Positions 38,176 through 47,145 of a stretch of 64,000 bases of DNA are shown one piece after another. The position numbers and the translations under genes were made by a program. The notes below the pieces were generated by a model. It was not told where the DNA came from, did not search any database, and saw only the letters and a program-made list of their open reading frames with translations. This stretch comes from Colwellia sp. MB3u-45 (GTDB lineage Bacteria; Pseudomonadota; Gammaproteobacteria; Enterobacterales; Alteromonadaceae). Where the stretch lies: the NCBI RefSeq assembly GCF_014077005.1, contig NZ_JACGVC010000040.1:37958-101957 (forward strand), given 5' to 3'. How positions within the stretch are numbered: position 1 is the stretch's first letter; each line of letters opens with the position of its first letter.

Positions 38176-38970
38176 TTAATACCACATCATTTTAATTGCC
38201 ACTAACATCAAGAAAATGGCAAAGCCTTTTTTCAGGTAAGGTAAAGACAATTTAGCACCTGCCTTTACACCCAATGGCGCAAATAATGATGAGGTTAAGA
38301 CAATACCTAATAAGGCGGGTAAATAAATATAACCGATACTCCAGGGTGGCAAGTCGCTTTGTCCAAGACCAATAATAACATAGCCTAAAGCACCAAATAA
38401 CGCGACAATAATACCACTGGCGGTGGCCACACCAATTGCTTGGCGCATAGATAATGAGCAATACATTAAAATGGGGACCAATATAGCGCCACCAGCAATC
38501 CCCATCAAACTTGCTAACACACCGGTAAACAGCCCAATAAATTGTAATATCCAGTTGCTAGGTAGCGCTACACTGCGCTCAACTTTAATCGATAAAAACA
38601 TATAAGCCGCTAAAATAAGTACTGCACTGGCAAATATTAGCGTTAAGGCTTTTAACGACAGCATGCCGGCAATAAGGGCACCTAGCATAGCACCAATAGC
38701 CACTGTTATGACCAGTCGTTGAGCTATTGGCCAAGGAATATTACCATTTTTATGATGGGCGAAAGCCGCAGAAGTAGAGGTGAATATGATCGAAGCCAGC
38801 GACGTGGCAAGTGCCATAGGAAAGGCAAGCTCTGCGCTTATGCCCAATAACGGTAATAAATACACCAACACAGGCACAATAATAAGTCCACCGCCAATAC
38901 CGAGTAAACCAGCAAAAAAACCCACTACAGCACCTAGCAAAGCACAGGCTAAAAATACACTAATAAACAT
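38176..38970 (-). CDS. TSUP-family (TauE/SafE) membrane permease
   Basis: Membrane protein of about eight helices in two inverted halves, each opening with a glycine-rich segment (GFFAGLLGIGGGLIIVPVL and GVLASLMGIAGGAILVPIL). The family exports or imports sulfite, sulfoacetate and other organosulfur anions; the substrate here is unknown. The ATG at 38970 (264 aa) is chosen; a GTG at 38979 is possible. It follows ptsP by 47 bp, likely in one transcript. Confidence 0.9.
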   Translation of the reverse strand: MFISVFLACALLGAVVGFFAGLLGIGGGLIIVPVLVYLLPLLGISAELAFPMALATSLASIIFTSTSAAFAHHKNGNIPWPIAQRLVITVAIGAMLGALIAGMLSLKALTLIFASAVLILAAYMFLSIKVERSVALPSNWILQFIGLFTGVLASLMGIAGGAILVPILMYCSLSMRQAIGVATASGIIVALFGALGYVIIGLGQSDLPPWSIGYIYLPALLGIVLTSSLFAPLGVKAGAKLSLPYLKKGFAIFLMLVAIKMMWY

Positions 38971-39017
38971 CACAATCACTTACTTTATCATGGCGTAATA
39001 ACAGCACTAAGCAACGC

Positions 39018-41294
39018 TTATTGTAATCTGGCATGCACAAAGTCCCCTAAACCTAATTTAACTAATTGCTCATGCATATAACTATGTACATCACTGGTAT
39101 TGGTAAAGCTCAATACTCGCACTAAAATTTGTTTTAACTGCTGATAGTCAACATGGCGAATAACCCATTTCACTTTCGCAAGACTATGAGCGCTCATGCT
39201 CAAATTTTGGTAACCCATGGCGATCAATAAAAGCGCACCGGTCGGCTCATTGGCTAATTCTCCACAGATACTTAATGGCACATCTCGATGTTGGCTTTTT
39301 TGTGCTATATGGTGCAATGCACGTAAAACCGCAGGGTGATAAAAATCATATAAACTCGCTACGCGGCTATTATTGCGATCAACCGCCAATAAATATTGAG
39401 TTAAGTCATTACTGCCAACAGAGAAAAAATCAACTTTATCCGCTAAATCTTCTAACTGAAAAATAATGCCAGGCACTTCAATCATCACGCCCACTTTTGG
39501 CCGTTCTAAAGCGTCATTTTCATTACAAAATAATTCTGAGGTAAGCTCATAATATGCTTGATTAATCAGCCTATTGGCTTCATCCACTTCAGTGATACTA
39601 GAAATCATAGGTAACATAATAGCTAAGTTACCCAGGCCATAATTTGCCTTCATCATTGCTCGTACTTGCACTAAAAATATTTCAGGGTGATCTAAGGTAA
39701 TTCGAATACCACGCCAACCTAAAAAAGGGTTGGCTTCAATAATGGGGAAATAAGGTAGCGACTTATCACCACCAACATCTAAAGTTCGCATGGTGACAGG
39801 CTTGTCTGGGAATGACGCTAAAACTTGCTGATATAACACGGTTTGTTCTGACTCAGACGGAAAACAACTACGATTCATAAAGGGAATTTCAGTACGATAT
39901 AAACCGACACCATCGGCACCAACATTTTGTGAGTATTCAAACCCTGCCGATAAACCAGCATTAATCAATAAGCTGACATGATGACCATCTTGGGTCAATG
40001 CCGGTAAATGTTCTGCCTCTTTTACTTGCGCGTATAATTTATTTTCTGCCGCGACAATATGTCGATACTCATTAATTAGGGCATCTGCGGGAGTAACGTA
40101 AAGCTGGCAAGCATAACCGTCTAAAATCGCCTGTTTTTTATGCAGCTGACGAATAGCAAGATAATCAACGCCCATAATTGCTGGAATATTCAACGCTTTC
40201 GCTAAAATAGCCGTATGAGAATTATTTGAGCCTGTGATTGAAACAATACCCAACAGCCCAAGATGTTGATATTCAGCGAGCATGGCTGCACTAACGTCTT
40301 CTGCAACAAGTATAAATTGCTCAGGTAATTGCTGATCTTGCTCTGCCAAGTTTTGAATGTTATTTAATAAGCGATTACCTAAATCTTTAATATCGTAGGC
40401 ACGCTCTCGCAAGTACTCATCTTCCAAGCTTTCAAACTGCATAACATAGCTATCAACAACCAGTTTCAAAGCACTTTGAGCATTCCAAGCCAGTTTAATT
40501 TTAGCAATAACTTCAGCTTTAAAATTATCACTTTCAAGCAACTGCTTATAAACATCAAAAATATCGAGACTGTTATCTGAAATTATCGCTTTTAATTTTT
40601 CACTCATTTGAGAAAATTCAGCGAATGTGCGACTTGCTGCATCATCAAAAATCATCAGTTGCTGCTGACTATCACTGACTTTGTTAAGCGCTATTTTAGA
40701 TAAATCAGCTTTAGGGTGCATCACGATCATTTCACCAATAGCCACTCCTGGTGAACCGCCTATACCGGCAAGGTTTTTACCGATATTTTGGCTATAACTT
40801 AATTCAATCATGCCTTGCGCTTCAACACTGGCTAATGCGGTGGCAAGCTGTGCCGATAGCGTGACCAAAAATGCTTCTTCATTTTCGTTAAAAAAACGTG
40901 CCTGTTCTTGTTGTACGGTTAATATGCCCAAGACTTTGCGCTGATGAATAATTGGCGTACCTAAAAAAGCTTTAAAATGCTCTTCTTCGACTTCTGGCGC
41001 ATGAATAAAATCTGGATGTTGATGAGCGTTGGCAATATTAATCGGCTCTTCACGTTGCCCAACTAAACCCACCAGTCCTTCGGTAAAGCCAATACAAGTT
41101 CGGCCAAAAGCATTTTCGGCTAGGCCATTAGAGGCCATTAAAATGAAATGCTGCTTTTCATGATCCGCTAAATATACTGAGCAACATTGGGTAGAGAGTG
41201 CGTTTTTAACCTGACTAACTAAACGTAATAACGCTTGGTCAAGCTCTGAAGCCTGACTAAACTCTAGAACAATTCGACGTAAAATAGTAAGCAT
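39018..41294 (-). CDS. ptsP: phosphoenolpyruvate-protein phosphotransferase PtsP (EI-Ntr)
   Basis: First enzyme of the nitrogen-related phosphotransferase system, passing phosphate from PEP to NPr. The 758-aa product has an N-terminal GAF domain (residues ~1-160), the EI N-terminal domain with the phospho-histidine in TGSNNSHTAILAKA (His360), and the PEP-binding TIM barrel (GVGLYRTEIPFM, GVMIEVPG, FFSVGSNDLTQYLLAVDR). The ATG at 41294 is preferred since AAGGG lies 6 nt upstream of it and abuts the ATG at 41300. Upstream neighbour is rppH, as in E. coli. Confidence 0.97.
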   Translation of the reverse strand: MLTILRRIVLEFSQASELDQALLRLVSQVKNALSTQCCSVYLADHEKQHFILMASNGLAENAFGRTCIGFTEGLVGLVGQREEPINIANAHQHPDFIHAPEVEEEHFKAFLGTPIIHQRKVLGILTVQQEQARFFNENEEAFLVTLSAQLATALASVEAQGMIELSYSQNIGKNLAGIGGSPGVAIGEMIVMHPKADLSKIALNKVSDSQQQLMIFDDAASRTFAEFSQMSEKLKAIISDNSLDIFDVYKQLLESDNFKAEVIAKIKLAWNAQSALKLVVDSYVMQFESLEDEYLRERAYDIKDLGNRLLNNIQNLAEQDQQLPEQFILVAEDVSAAMLAEYQHLGLLGIVSITGSNNSHTAILAKALNIPAIMGVDYLAIRQLHKKQAILDGYACQLYVTPADALINEYRHIVAAENKLYAQVKEAEHLPALTQDGHHVSLLINAGLSAGFEYSQNVGADGVGLYRTEIPFMNRSCFPSESEQTVLYQQVLASFPDKPVTMRTLDVGGDKSLPYFPIIEANPFLGWRGIRITLDHPEIFLVQVRAMMKANYGLGNLAIMLPMISSITEVDEANRLINQAYYELTSELFCNENDALERPKVGVMIEVPGIIFQLEDLADKVDFFSVGSNDLTQYLLAVDRNNSRVASLYDFYHPAVLRALHHIAQKSQHRDVPLSICGELANEPTGALLLIAMGYQNLSMSAHSLAKVKWVIRHVDYQQLKQILVRVLSFTNTSDVHSYMHEQLVKLGLGDFVHARLQ

Positions 41295-41300
41295 TACCAT

Positions 41301-41305
41301 CCCTT
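41301..41305 (-). promoter_or_regulatory. ribosome-binding site deciding the ptsP start
   Basis: AAGGG on the minus strand sits directly against ATG 41300 but 6 nt before ATG 41294, favouring the latter. Confidence 0.65.
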
Positions 41306-41439
41306 TAGATAAGTTGTTTTGGCATCTTCAATGCTACAGAGATACCAAGCCGCATGATTGAAGTGACCTATGCTAAGTTAGTAGCTATTAATGAAATCTG
41401 TTATGTCATCCATGCTGATAACTCATTCAATAATTTTAA

Positions 41440-41471
41440 ACAAAATAGCTCACCGAAGTGAGCTATTTTAC
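41440..41471 (-). terminator. rppH terminator-like hairpin
   Basis: 12-bp perfect stem AAAATAGCTCAC / GTGAGCTATTTT. On the minus strand the loop is C(TTCG)G, the very stable UUCG tetraloop, and T residues follow. It lies between rppH and ptsP, so it may terminate or dampen read-through. Confidence 0.8.
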
Positions 41472-41503
41472 AAGACATAATAATAATCTAGGTTGAACAA
41501 TAA

Positions 41504-42010
41504 TCAAGCACGACGTCGGCGACGCTCTTGACGATAACTAGGCATTGCCGCTAAAGCAAATTCTTTCATCACCTTGCGATAAACCTCGCGTTTAAATGAC
41601 ACAACTTGCCTAACTGGATACCAGTATGAAACCCAACGCCAATCGTCAAACTCGGGATGATTTGAATGCAATAAATCAACCGCTGATTCTGGTGCGGTCA
41701 ATTGCAGTAAAAACCACTTCTGCTTTTGACCAATACATACGGGTAAACTTTCGTGCCTAATTAATCTTTTTGGTAATTTATATCTTAACCAATTCTTAGT
41801 GGTCGCTACAATTTTAACATGTTCAGGTTTTAAACCGACTTCTTCGTCTAATTCCCGGTACATAGTTTGCTCTGCAGATTCACCCTCATCAACGCCACCT
41901 TGTGGATATTGCCAAGAATGCTGACCAAAACGCCTTGCCCAAAATACTTGTCCTCTGTCATTGATTATTACTATGCCAACGTTGGCTCGATAGCCTTCGG
42001 CATCTATCAA
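41504..42010 (-). CDS. rppH: RNA pyrophosphohydrolase RppH
   Basis: Nudix hydrolase that removes pyrophosphate from mRNA 5' ends to start decay. The 168-aa product aligns with E. coli RppH from its first residues ([14 protein letters not shown]) and has the Nudix box [21 protein letters not shown], then [13 protein letters not shown] and the [18 protein letters not shown] block. The start is TTG at 42010, with CAGGAG 5 nt upstream. The open frame runs 48 codons further to 42154, but that part has no family match and lacks a ribosome-binding site. Divergent from mutH, as in E. coli. Confidence 0.95.
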   Translation of the reverse strand: MIDAEGYRANVGIVIINDRGQVFWARRFGQHSWQYPQGGVDEGESAEQTMYRELDEEVGLKPEHVKIVATTKNWLRYKLPKRLIRHESLPVCIGQKQKWFLLQLTAPESAVDLLHSNHPEFDDWRWVSYWYPVRQVVSFKREVYRKVMKEFALAAMPSYRQERRRRRA

Positions 42011-42014
42011 AGGA

Positions 42015-42020
42015 ACTCCT
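42015..42020 (-). promoter_or_regulatory. ribosome-binding site for the TTG start of rppH
   Basis: CAGGAG on the minus strand, 4-5 nt before TTG 42010; it decides in favour of a rare TTG start. Confidence 0.75.
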
Positions 42021-42209
42021 GACAGCATTAAATAATACTTTGATTCTTCCACATTCTGCACTTTTGGGCAAACACTTATTAACACAAAGCAGCACAATAT
42101 GCCGGTATTAACCCTTGTTTGTGCATAACATTTAAAATGTTTAAAATGTAACAAAAAATAATTGCCTTGCTCAAAGACTTAAAACTGAATGATAATAAGC
42201 TAAACAACC

Positions 42210-42905
42210 TTGATTACAGAGCCAGCCTTGAATAGCAATAAAAGTCCTAAAAACGAAGCAGAGTTACTAACAAGAGCACAAAACCTTGCTGGTATGACAT
42301 TAGGAGAGATTGCAAAATTTATTAACGTTGTTGTACCTAAGGACCTAAAGCGTGATAAAGGCTGGATAGGCTTATTGCTAGAGCAAGTATTAGGCGCTAG
42401 TGCCGGTTCTCGACCAGAGCCCGACTTTCCACATTTAGGCATTGAGCTAAAATCATTACCGATTAATTATCAAGGTAAGCCCTTAGAAACTACCTTTGTC
42501 TGCGTTGCCCCGTTAACAGGTTTAGTCGGCGCCCAATGGCAAACAAGTCATATTCGTAATAAAATCGCGCGGGTGTTGTGGATACCTGTTATTTCTGAAC
42601 GCAGCATCGCCATCGCAGATCGTATTGTTGGCACAGCTTTTATTTGGTCACCTTCACCAGAAGAAGAACACCTGCTCGCCCTCGACTGGCAAGAACTCAC
42701 TGATATGATAGTGCTAGGGGATGTGGAAAACATTCATGGTAAGCATGGGCAAGTTTTGCAATTGCGGCCAAAAGCGGCAAATAGCCAGGCGAAAACCCAA
42801 GCATTTAATCGCCTTGGTCAACCCTTTATGACCTTACCTCGTGGCTTTTATTTAAAAACGAGCTTTACACAGGCGCTATTAAATAAATACTTACGTATTA
42901 ACTAG
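42210..42905 (+). CDS. mutH: DNA mismatch repair endonuclease MutH
   Basis: MutH nicks the unmethylated strand at hemimethylated GATC sites once activated by MutS-MutL. The 231-aa product keeps the catalytic D-x6-E-x-K triad in [11 protein letters not shown] and the later [13 protein letters not shown] and [11 protein letters not shown] blocks. There is no ATG near the front: the frame opens two codons after a stop with TTG 42210, and a second TTG at 42228 is equally plausible. Presence of mutH implies Dam methylation in this organism. Confidence 0.95.
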   Translation: MITEPALNSNKSPKNEAELLTRAQNLAGMTLGEIAKFINVVVPKDLKRDKGWIGLLLEQVLGASAGSRPEPDFPHLGIELKSLPINYQGKPLETTFVCVAPLTGLVGAQWQTSHIRNKIARVLWIPVISERSIAIADRIVGTAFIWSPSPEEEHLLALDWQELTDMIVLGDVENIHGKHGQVLQLRPKAANSQAKTQAFNRLGQPFMTLPRGFYLKTSFTQALLNKYLRIN

Positions 42906-43034
42906 CTATTCATTAGCTATAAGCTCATCGCTAACACGATTGAAATACTCATTTAATTGTAAAAATTCGTAGCTAAAATAAACTAACCACGTTATAAACA
43001 GTCAAACATTGACACTTGGCTCTATTATCTCCCA

Positions 43035-44480
43035 ATGAAGTTCAATAATAAATTTGATCGCTACATAGCTGTAATATTTTTCGTTACAATCGCTACCGCT
43101 ATTTCAACCTCTTATTTCACCTTAAAAGATGTTATTAATAACCACAATAAACAAGTGCAAAGTGCTATAACGCCACTATTTTCATTAGTCGCTAGTGAAA
43201 TACTTCGCCCTTTAAATGTGGCAAACTTTATGGCGAATAATCATTTTATTATTGATTATGCCAATCAAGAAAAAATAGAAAAAGACTACCTTACTTCTTA
43301 TCTAGAAAAAATTGCCAAGTCCTATAATATGGTTGCATTTATTGCCTTGGAAAAACATAACTTGATGCTCGACTCTAATGGTCGAGAATCCATGTTAAAC
43401 AGTAACGAAACTGAATGGTATAGTCGCCTCAAAGAATTACCAGGCGAGCAATTTACTGACATAGGTAATTCTGAAGATCCACATTTATACTTTGATAATA
43501 AAATTCGCAATAGCGACGGTGAGTTTATCGGCTTTACCGGCGTAGCCATTGACCTAAATTATTTTTCCAGTAAATTTCAAGAATACAGTGATCGCTTTGG
43601 TTTTGAATTATTCTTTGTTGATAGTAATAATATTATTACCTTATCTTCCAATAAAATTTTGGAATCAAAAAGCCATCATCGCCAAAACTTAATGACGCGA
43701 TTAAATGATTTACCTTGGCATCAATCGCTACTTAAACATAATGCCACAGATATAAACTTAAGCTCAGAACTCATCTATACCACTGATGAAGGTTTGTTAA
43801 TTTCTCAAATGCCGATAAAAGAGCTTAATTGGCGCATGTTTATTGTCTCGCCGCCGGCTGATCAGCAAAGCGAATATTGGGAAATATTTATCGGACGCTT
43901 TCTGCTATTTTTCATAGTCGCCATGCTTTTTTATATGATGCTTTTATATAGTATAAATTATTTAAAATCACGATTAATTAAGCAGGCAGAAACTGACCAT
44001 CTAACCCAACTGCCAAACCGCAGCCATATTCATTGGCGCTTTAATAATATTGTTAAAACCAATGAAAACCTTTGCCTAGTGTTAGCTGATATTGACAACT
44101 TCAAAAATATTAATGACAGCTACGGACATTTAGTGGGTGATGAGGTATTGCGAATTATTGCTGAGCAATTATCCCAAACCATACGAAAAGTTGACGTGGT
44201 AGGCCGCTGGGGCGGCGAAGAGTTTGTGATGTTGTTACCCGAAACAACCGCCAAACAGGCACATATTATTGTTGAGCGCATTAGAAAAAATATCGCTGAT
44301 ATTTCTTTTCCTATATCAACCACTGGCAGTTCATTTACCAGCACCATTAGCTTTGGTATTTGTGAATTACCGGTAAAAAATAAAACCATCAAAGATTATA
44401 TTGAAAGTGCCGATAAAGCGTTATACCAAGCTAAAAGTAATGGCAGAAATAAAAGTGTTATCTTTACTCACACAACTTAA
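43035..44480 (+). CDS. membrane diguanylate cyclase with periplasmic sensor
   Basis: 481-aa c-di-GMP synthase. A membrane helix (~residues 10-32), a ~240-residue periplasmic region of the Cache type (WYSRLKELPGEQFTDIG, FTGVAIDLNYFSS), a second helix (~285-310), and a GGDEF domain with active site GGEEF (393-397) and an intact I-site RKVD five residues before it. The start ATG has no clear ribosome-binding site. Ligand unknown; Cache domains commonly sense small molecules. Confidence 0.94.
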   Translation: MKFNNKFDRYIAVIFFVTIATAISTSYFTLKDVINNHNKQVQSAITPLFSLVASEILRPLNVANFMANNHFIIDYANQEKIEKDYLTSYLEKIAKSYNMVAFIALEKHNLMLDSNGRESMLNSNETEWYSRLKELPGEQFTDIGNSEDPHLYFDNKIRNSDGEFIGFTGVAIDLNYFSSKFQEYSDRFGFELFFVDSNNIITLSSNKILESKSHHRQNLMTRLNDLPWHQSLLKHNATDINLSSELIYTTDEGLLISQMPIKELNWRMFIVSPPADQQSEYWEIFIGRFLLFFIVAMLFYMMLLYSINYLKSRLIKQAETDHLTQLPNRSHIHWRFNNIVKTNENLCLVLADIDNFKNINDSYGHLVGDEVLRIIAEQLSQTIRKVDVVGRWGGEEFVMLLPETTAKQAHIIVERIRKNIADISFPISTTGSSFTSTISFGICELPVKNKTIKDYIESADKALYQAKSNGRNKSVIFTHTT

Positions 44481-44632
44481 GCTAAGGCTAGGTAAATGCT
44501 TTAATAACAATAGCTACCTAATAAAAAATCAAGTGTTGTGGTTTCAAAAACACTGTTCCAAACATCAGCTTGAGTGCATCACACCGCGATACTATAGTGC
44601 AGGAAAATGTGTAAAAAAAGGTGGAGGAAAAG

Positions 44633-45523
44633 TTATCCTATCGCCTTTAATTTAATGGTTTGGCTGATGCTGACACTAGTTTGACTCGCTATTGCTTGCC
44701 AATGAGTATTTGCGGCTTCTAGGCAAATAAATTCATTTTCACCGTCAGCATGTAAATCAGCTATGGTTTTAGCCTCTTCGCCCGGATTCCATAATACCCA
44801 CTGCTGACAACCTTGGCTCGATACTTCAATCTCTCGTCGCCACTTATGATCAACAATAACCATGCTATTGTTACTGTGATAAATACGGTCAGTTGGGCCG
44901 AGACAATTTTTTAACACTGATTGTTGGCCATTGCTGCCACTTAGTTTGTCATCATATACCAGATCATTTAACGCTGGAATTTGTGTCTCCTGTGCATTGC
45001 CAACACAAAAATAACTATGTAATGCACCAGTATATTCTAGCGTTTGCTGAGATAAATTTTTCATGGTTAAGGTTTGCACAAACGACTCATCAAACACCAG
45101 TGTTTGTGTTAATTCAAAAGCGCCCGGCCAATGGGGTGAAAGTTGCTCGCCGGTCAGTGATAATGTTATTTCAACGCCAGACTCTAACAGTTTAATATCA
45201 GCGACTTGCCATTGGCTTTGCCTAGCAAAGCCATGATTACTGACTTTATGTAACTCACCATTAGGTAATTTAACCTCTCCACCAAACCATGGCCAGCATA
45301 ATGGCACACCACCACGAATGGCTTTGCCTGAACGATAGTGACTAGTCTCACTCAACCAAAACACCGGTTGTTGGCCCTGGGGTTGCCAACTTAGCACTTG
45401 GCCACCATACAAACTTACCGAGCCTTGACCCTTTTGATGAACAAAGCGCAGCGCTTGTAGGCCTTTTGCCAACTCATACAACTCAATATGACCAAATTCA
45501 TTTTCTAACAATACTTCTAGCAT
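44633..45523 (-). CDS. D-hexose-6-phosphate mutarotase (YeaD type)
   Basis: Aldose-1-epimerase-like enzyme that interconverts the anomers of glucose-6-phosphate and related sugar phosphates. The 296-aa product has the YeaD signatures IRGGVPLCWPWFG, SNHGFAR and GALHSYFCVGN (catalytic His candidates), and the late Glu in ICLEAAN. Monocistronic, no signal peptide. The exact sugar is inferred from the family. Confidence 0.92.
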   Translation of the reverse strand: MLEVLLENEFGHIELYELAKGLQALRFVHQKGQGSVSLYGGQVLSWQPQGQQPVFWLSETSHYRSGKAIRGGVPLCWPWFGGEVKLPNGELHKVSNHGFARQSQWQVADIKLLESGVEITLSLTGEQLSPHWPGAFELTQTLVFDESFVQTLTMKNLSQQTLEYTGALHSYFCVGNAQETQIPALNDLVYDDKLSGSNGQQSVLKNCLGPTDRIYHSNNSMVIVDHKWRREIEVSSQGCQQWVLWNPGEEAKTIADLHADGENEFICLEAANTHWQAIASQTSVSISQTIKLKAIG

Positions 45524-45831
45524 TTTTTATCTCTAAAATTTATATGTCTGTGGTTTACATGTTCGCCATTTATTTGGCTATGGCCTATATTTCTGCAGTA
45601 CTTACACAGGGGAAGTGTCAGTTGCTCCAAAACTTACGGCATAAATACCCAACTACAGCTGAGCATTAGATCTTGACACTAACTGACTGATACCAGTAAT
45701 AAGCACAAAATTTATTATCGCAATGTAAATAATGAGTATGTTAGACAATCAAGAAGATGGAGGAAAGCATTAAAGTATTCCAATCGACTTTCAATGGCTT
45801 AATTCAATAGTGCAGTTCAGCGTAATCACGC
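45524..45831. other. gap upstream of the mutarotase gene
   Basis: About 300 bp; it contains the mutarotase promoter region and ends at the amidohydrolase terminator. Nothing else seen. Confidence 0.4.
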
Positions 45832-45860
45832 AAAAAAAAGCCACGTATTAACGTGGCTTT
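45832..45860 (-). terminator. terminator of the amidohydrolase operon
   Basis: 10-bp stem AAAGCCACGT / ACGTGGCTTT, 4-nt loop, run of eight T on the minus strand, 24 bp after the stop codon. Confidence 0.9.
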
Positions 45861-45884
45861 GATAGTTCACATTGTATACTCAAA

Positions 45885-47144
45885 TTACTTTATGTAAGCT
45901 TTCGGCATATCGCTTGGCGTTGTGTAGCGAGCGCGCAACGCATCTTGGCGGCTTTGAGTTGAATATTCTTTGCCATCAATCCACATCTGACTAACCTTGG
46001 TGCTTAGTTCGAATGGATCAGCACTCCATAAAACTAAATCAGCTGTTTTGCCAACAGCAATGGTACCACTGTCAAGATTAAAAGCCTTGGCAACATTGGC
46101 GGTTACCGACGCTAGTGCAGTGTCACGTGATAAGCCATTGGCAATAGCATTGCCGACATGAAAGCGCAATTGATAAAGGTTGTGCGTATCACCATTTACC
46201 GTTAAGGCCACACTCACACCAGCTTGAGTTAACTTAGCCGCATTTTCAAGTGACACATGTAAAGCATCAAAACTGCCCGGTAAGTTATCTAACGCTGTCA
46301 TTACAACAGGTACTTTAGCATCAGCAATTTTATCCGCAATTAATACGGCATCAGCGGCACCCACTAGCACCAAATCTAGTGAAAATTGCTCTTTCATTTT
46401 TAATAATGCCAAAAGATCTGTGGCACGGTCAGCATAAGCGACCAAAGCTTTTTCACCTGCGAGTAAGGCATTAATAACTTGCGCTTCACGACTGGGCTCT
46501 TTTGCTTCTTTTTCATCTTTCGCGTTTTTAGTTTTCTTATTTGCTTTGGCTAATTCCTTAACCGCATCTTCAAATTTAAACTGTAAATTTTGTAAGCTTA
46601 GTGCGCGCGAACCTTTGCTTTTCGCGCCTAAATCAATCACCACACTATTGTTATTCATCCGAACACTATCAAACTCTCCAGACAGGTCAGCAACAAAAGT
46701 TTGGCCTTTAAACATATCGTCACCGCCGCGAGGCGCAACAACATTACTGGTAATGCCACCTTTTCGGCTATAAGGAATAACCGTAGAACGTGGGTTAAAA
46801 GCTAAACTGGCATCAAAGGTAATATTAGCTTTTTTATCGCTAGCATCACGACTACGTGAAACCGCGCTAACTTCCACTAAGCCTAATTGGTTCATTGAGC
46901 CAATTAAACCTGGTGTTAAAATTTTTCCTTTCGCGTCAATAATGCTATCAGCGTTAATTGTTTCAGGGTTGATAGCAATTACTTTGCCATTTTCAACGAC
47001 TACTGTGGCGTTCTCCAGTACACCTTGCGCTGTTACTGTGTGTACTGTGGCATGAGTAATAGCAAAGCTTTCTGCAAAACTTGCGCTTGAACTCGCTAGT
47101 GCCAAAGCAATTAGCGATGATTTAAATAATGTTAACTGTTTCAT
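45885..47144 (-). CDS. exported amidohydrolase-like protein lacking the HxH motif
   Basis: 419-aa protein with a signal peptide (residues ~1-23, ending SFA) and an amidohydrolase fold: N-terminal composite beta domain (VVVENGKVIAINP), KGILTPGLI turn and C-terminal VGKTADLVLWSADPF. After TPGLI the metal-binding HxH of active members reads GSMNQLG, and other metal histidines are not seen. A Lys/Glu-rich insertion follows (KANKKTKNAKDEKEAKE). ATG 47144 has AGAAGGTG upstream; the open frame runs 39 codons further but overlaps the previous gene. It starts 1 bp after the stop of the partner amidohydrolase. Probably a non-catalytic or altered subunit. Confidence 0.85.
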   Translation of the reverse strand: MKQLTLFKSSLIALALASSSASFAESFAITHATVHTVTAQGVLENATVVVENGKVIAINPETINADSIIDAKGKILTPGLIGSMNQLGLVEVSAVSRSRDASDKKANITFDASLAFNPRSTVIPYSRKGGITSNVVAPRGGDDMFKGQTFVADLSGEFDSVRMNNNSVVIDLGAKSKGSRALSLQNLQFKFEDAVKELAKANKKTKNAKDEKEAKEPSREAQVINALLAGEKALVAYADRATDLLALLKMKEQFSLDLVLVGAADAVLIADKIADAKVPVVMTALDNLPGSFDALHVSLENAAKLTQAGVSVALTVNGDTHNLYQLRFHVGNAIANGLSRDTALASVTANVAKAFNLDSGTIAVGKTADLVLWSADPFELSTKVSQMWIDGKEYSTQSRQDALRARYTTPSDMPKAYIK

Positions 47145-47145
47145 T

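Noticed and set aside
42011..42154. N-terminal extension of rppH by 48 codons
   Set aside because: No family match, contains Cys/hydrophobic residues atypical for RppH, and the TTG with CAGGAG gives the correct N-terminus.
44401..44655. 84-aa frame overlapping the end of the GGDEF gene
   Set aside because: Starts inside the cyclase gene in another frame and runs into the mutarotase stop region; no coding signature.
45466..45669. 67-aa frame over the mutarotase start
   Set aside because: Overlaps the 5' end of the mutarotase gene antisense and lacks a ribosome-binding site.
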